Source of the DNA: Deinococcus aquaticus
GTDB lineage: Bacteria > Deinococcota > Deinococci > Deinococcales > Deinococcaceae
DNA length: 64,000 nucleotides
Direction: 5' to 3'
Assembly: GCF_028622095.1 (NCBI RefSeq)
Contig: NZ_CP115165.1
Coordinates: 372,001 to 436,000 of the forward strand
Below, one piece after another: positions 63,457-64,000 of the stretch. Position 1 is the first letter of the stretch. Each line of letters begins with the position of its first letter. A model generated the notes under the pieces. The model made no database searches. It was not told the DNA's origin and worked only from the letters and a program-made list of their open reading frames with translations. Both the position numbers and the translations under genes were made by a program.

Positions 63457-63894
63457 GTGAGCGACCCCCACCCAGAGTCCCTGAACGCCGACCAGACCGG
63501 CACCCCGAATGCGGCCGGGCTGCCCGTGATCCTGGCGCTGGATGTCAGCAAGAACCGCATCGGGTTTGCGGTGAACGCGGGCACGCTGGCGTTCGGGCGG
63601 GGCAGCGTGGACCGCAAGCGGCTGCCGCTGGACCTGAAGGCCGTGCGCCTGAAGGTCGCCGAGACCGGCGCGACCCTGCTGCTGCTGGGGTTGCCGCTGC
63701 GCACCGACGGCGCGCACAGCCCGGCCGCCGACCGCGTGCGGGCCTTCGGGAAGATCCTGACCGAGAAGGGCTACGTGATCGCCTACCAGGACGAGCGGTT
63801 CACGACCCGCCGCGCCCGCGACCTGGGCGCCGCCGACGAGGACGAGGCGGCGGCCGTGCAGATCCTGGAACTGTACCTGCTGGGCCGCTCCTGA
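63457..63894 (+). CDS. ruvX: Putative pre-16S rRNA nuclease / Holliday junction resolvase-like
   Basis: A 145-residue YqgF-family RNase H-fold nuclease, linked to 16S rRNA 5' end maturation and also called RuvX. LALDVSKNRIGFAVN carries the first catalytic Asp, LLLLGLPLRTDG the central motif, and YQDERFTTRRARDLG the later acidic motif; the region after it is close to family pattern. The first 25 residues are hydrophilic extra sequence. Leaderless GTG start: TACACT (63444-63449) 7 nt before GTG 63457. Confidence 0.9.
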   Translation: MSDPHPESLNADQTGTPNAAGLPVILALDVSKNRIGFAVNAGTLAFGRGSVDRKRLPLDLKAVRLKVAETGATLLLLGLPLRTDGAHSPAADRVRAFGKILTEKGYVIAYQDERFTTRRARDLGAADEDEAAAVQILELYLLGRS

Positions 63895-63974
63895 GCGCGG
63901 GCCGGGGGCGGGGTGTGCCTCACGCAGAAACGCCCTGAACATGGTGCCGGTACAGAACAACGCGCCCACGCCCG

Positions 63975-63996
63975 TATAATCGCGGTATTCAAAGGA
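63975..63996 (+). promoter_or_regulatory. Promoter and SD of a gene beyond the right edge
   Basis: A consensus TATAAT at 63975-63980 is followed by AAAGGA near 63991-63996, a likely SD for a start codon just past position 64000. No clear -35 is seen, and no gene of this unit is inside the window. Confidence 0.5.
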
Positions 63997-64000
63997 TCAG

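Overview
The window reads as chromosomal DNA of a Deinococcus species. The grounds are the uniformly GC-rich coding, a response regulator that looks like the radiation-response regulator DrRRA, the merged str/S10 ribosomal gene order, and a promoter habit typical of the genus: at 28 genes a -10 box (mostly TANNNT) lies 5-8 nt before the start codon with no Shine-Dalgarno (SD) site, which predicts leaderless mRNAs. In the entries, 'leaderless-type start' means this arrangement, and it was used to choose start codons.

Layout. 1-7760 (minus): rpsL-rpsG-fusA from one promoter, a small membrane gene, then tuf-rpsJ-rplC-rplD-rplW from a second promoter. 7800-10530: tRNA-Ser(CGA) with promoter and terminator, a small hypothetical gene, and the ribosome-associated GTPase hflX, whose conserved N-terminus has no ordinary start codon. 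10586-15272: miscellaneous enzymes, including a PQQ-type sugar dehydrogenase and two zinc metallopeptidases. 15451-19460 (minus): Fe3+ ABC transporter (binding protein, permease, ATPase) behind a palindromic operator. 19508-24964: D-Ala-D-Ala ligase and a peptide/nickel-class ABC importer. 24979-29720 (minus): ygfZ and the tetrapyrrole genes cobA-hemD fusion, precorrin-2 dehydrogenase and hemA. 29814-41628: acetyltransferase, hydrolases, a TerC transporter under a yybP-ykoY Mn2+ riboswitch, two response regulators, a sugar nucleotidyltransferase, yebC and an amidohydrolase.

41689-44148 is the clear accessory island. It holds a 615-residue protein with a GC-rich N-terminal module joined to an AT-rich lytic-transglycosylase plus CHAP amidase, coupled by a 4-nt overlap to an AT-rich lipoprotein gene and closed by its own terminator. 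It has the form of a polymorphic peptidoglycan-hydrolase toxin with its immunity lipoprotein, and is the best candidate here for an undescribed system.

44229-64000: alaS, a beta-lactamase-fold serine hydrolase, a compact three-gene operon (membrane protein, methyltransferase, MmcQ/YjbR), a phosphoesterase, a secreted hydrolase, a rhodanese divergent from sufE (sulfur transfer), rdgB, the PBP4-type dacB, a multi-cluster ferredoxin, a DUF454 protein, rraA, xdhC, a PaaG-like isomerase and ruvX. Two inverted copies of a 135-bp palindromic repeat lie after alaS and after sufE. No insertion sequence, prophage, integrase or CRISPR array was seen.
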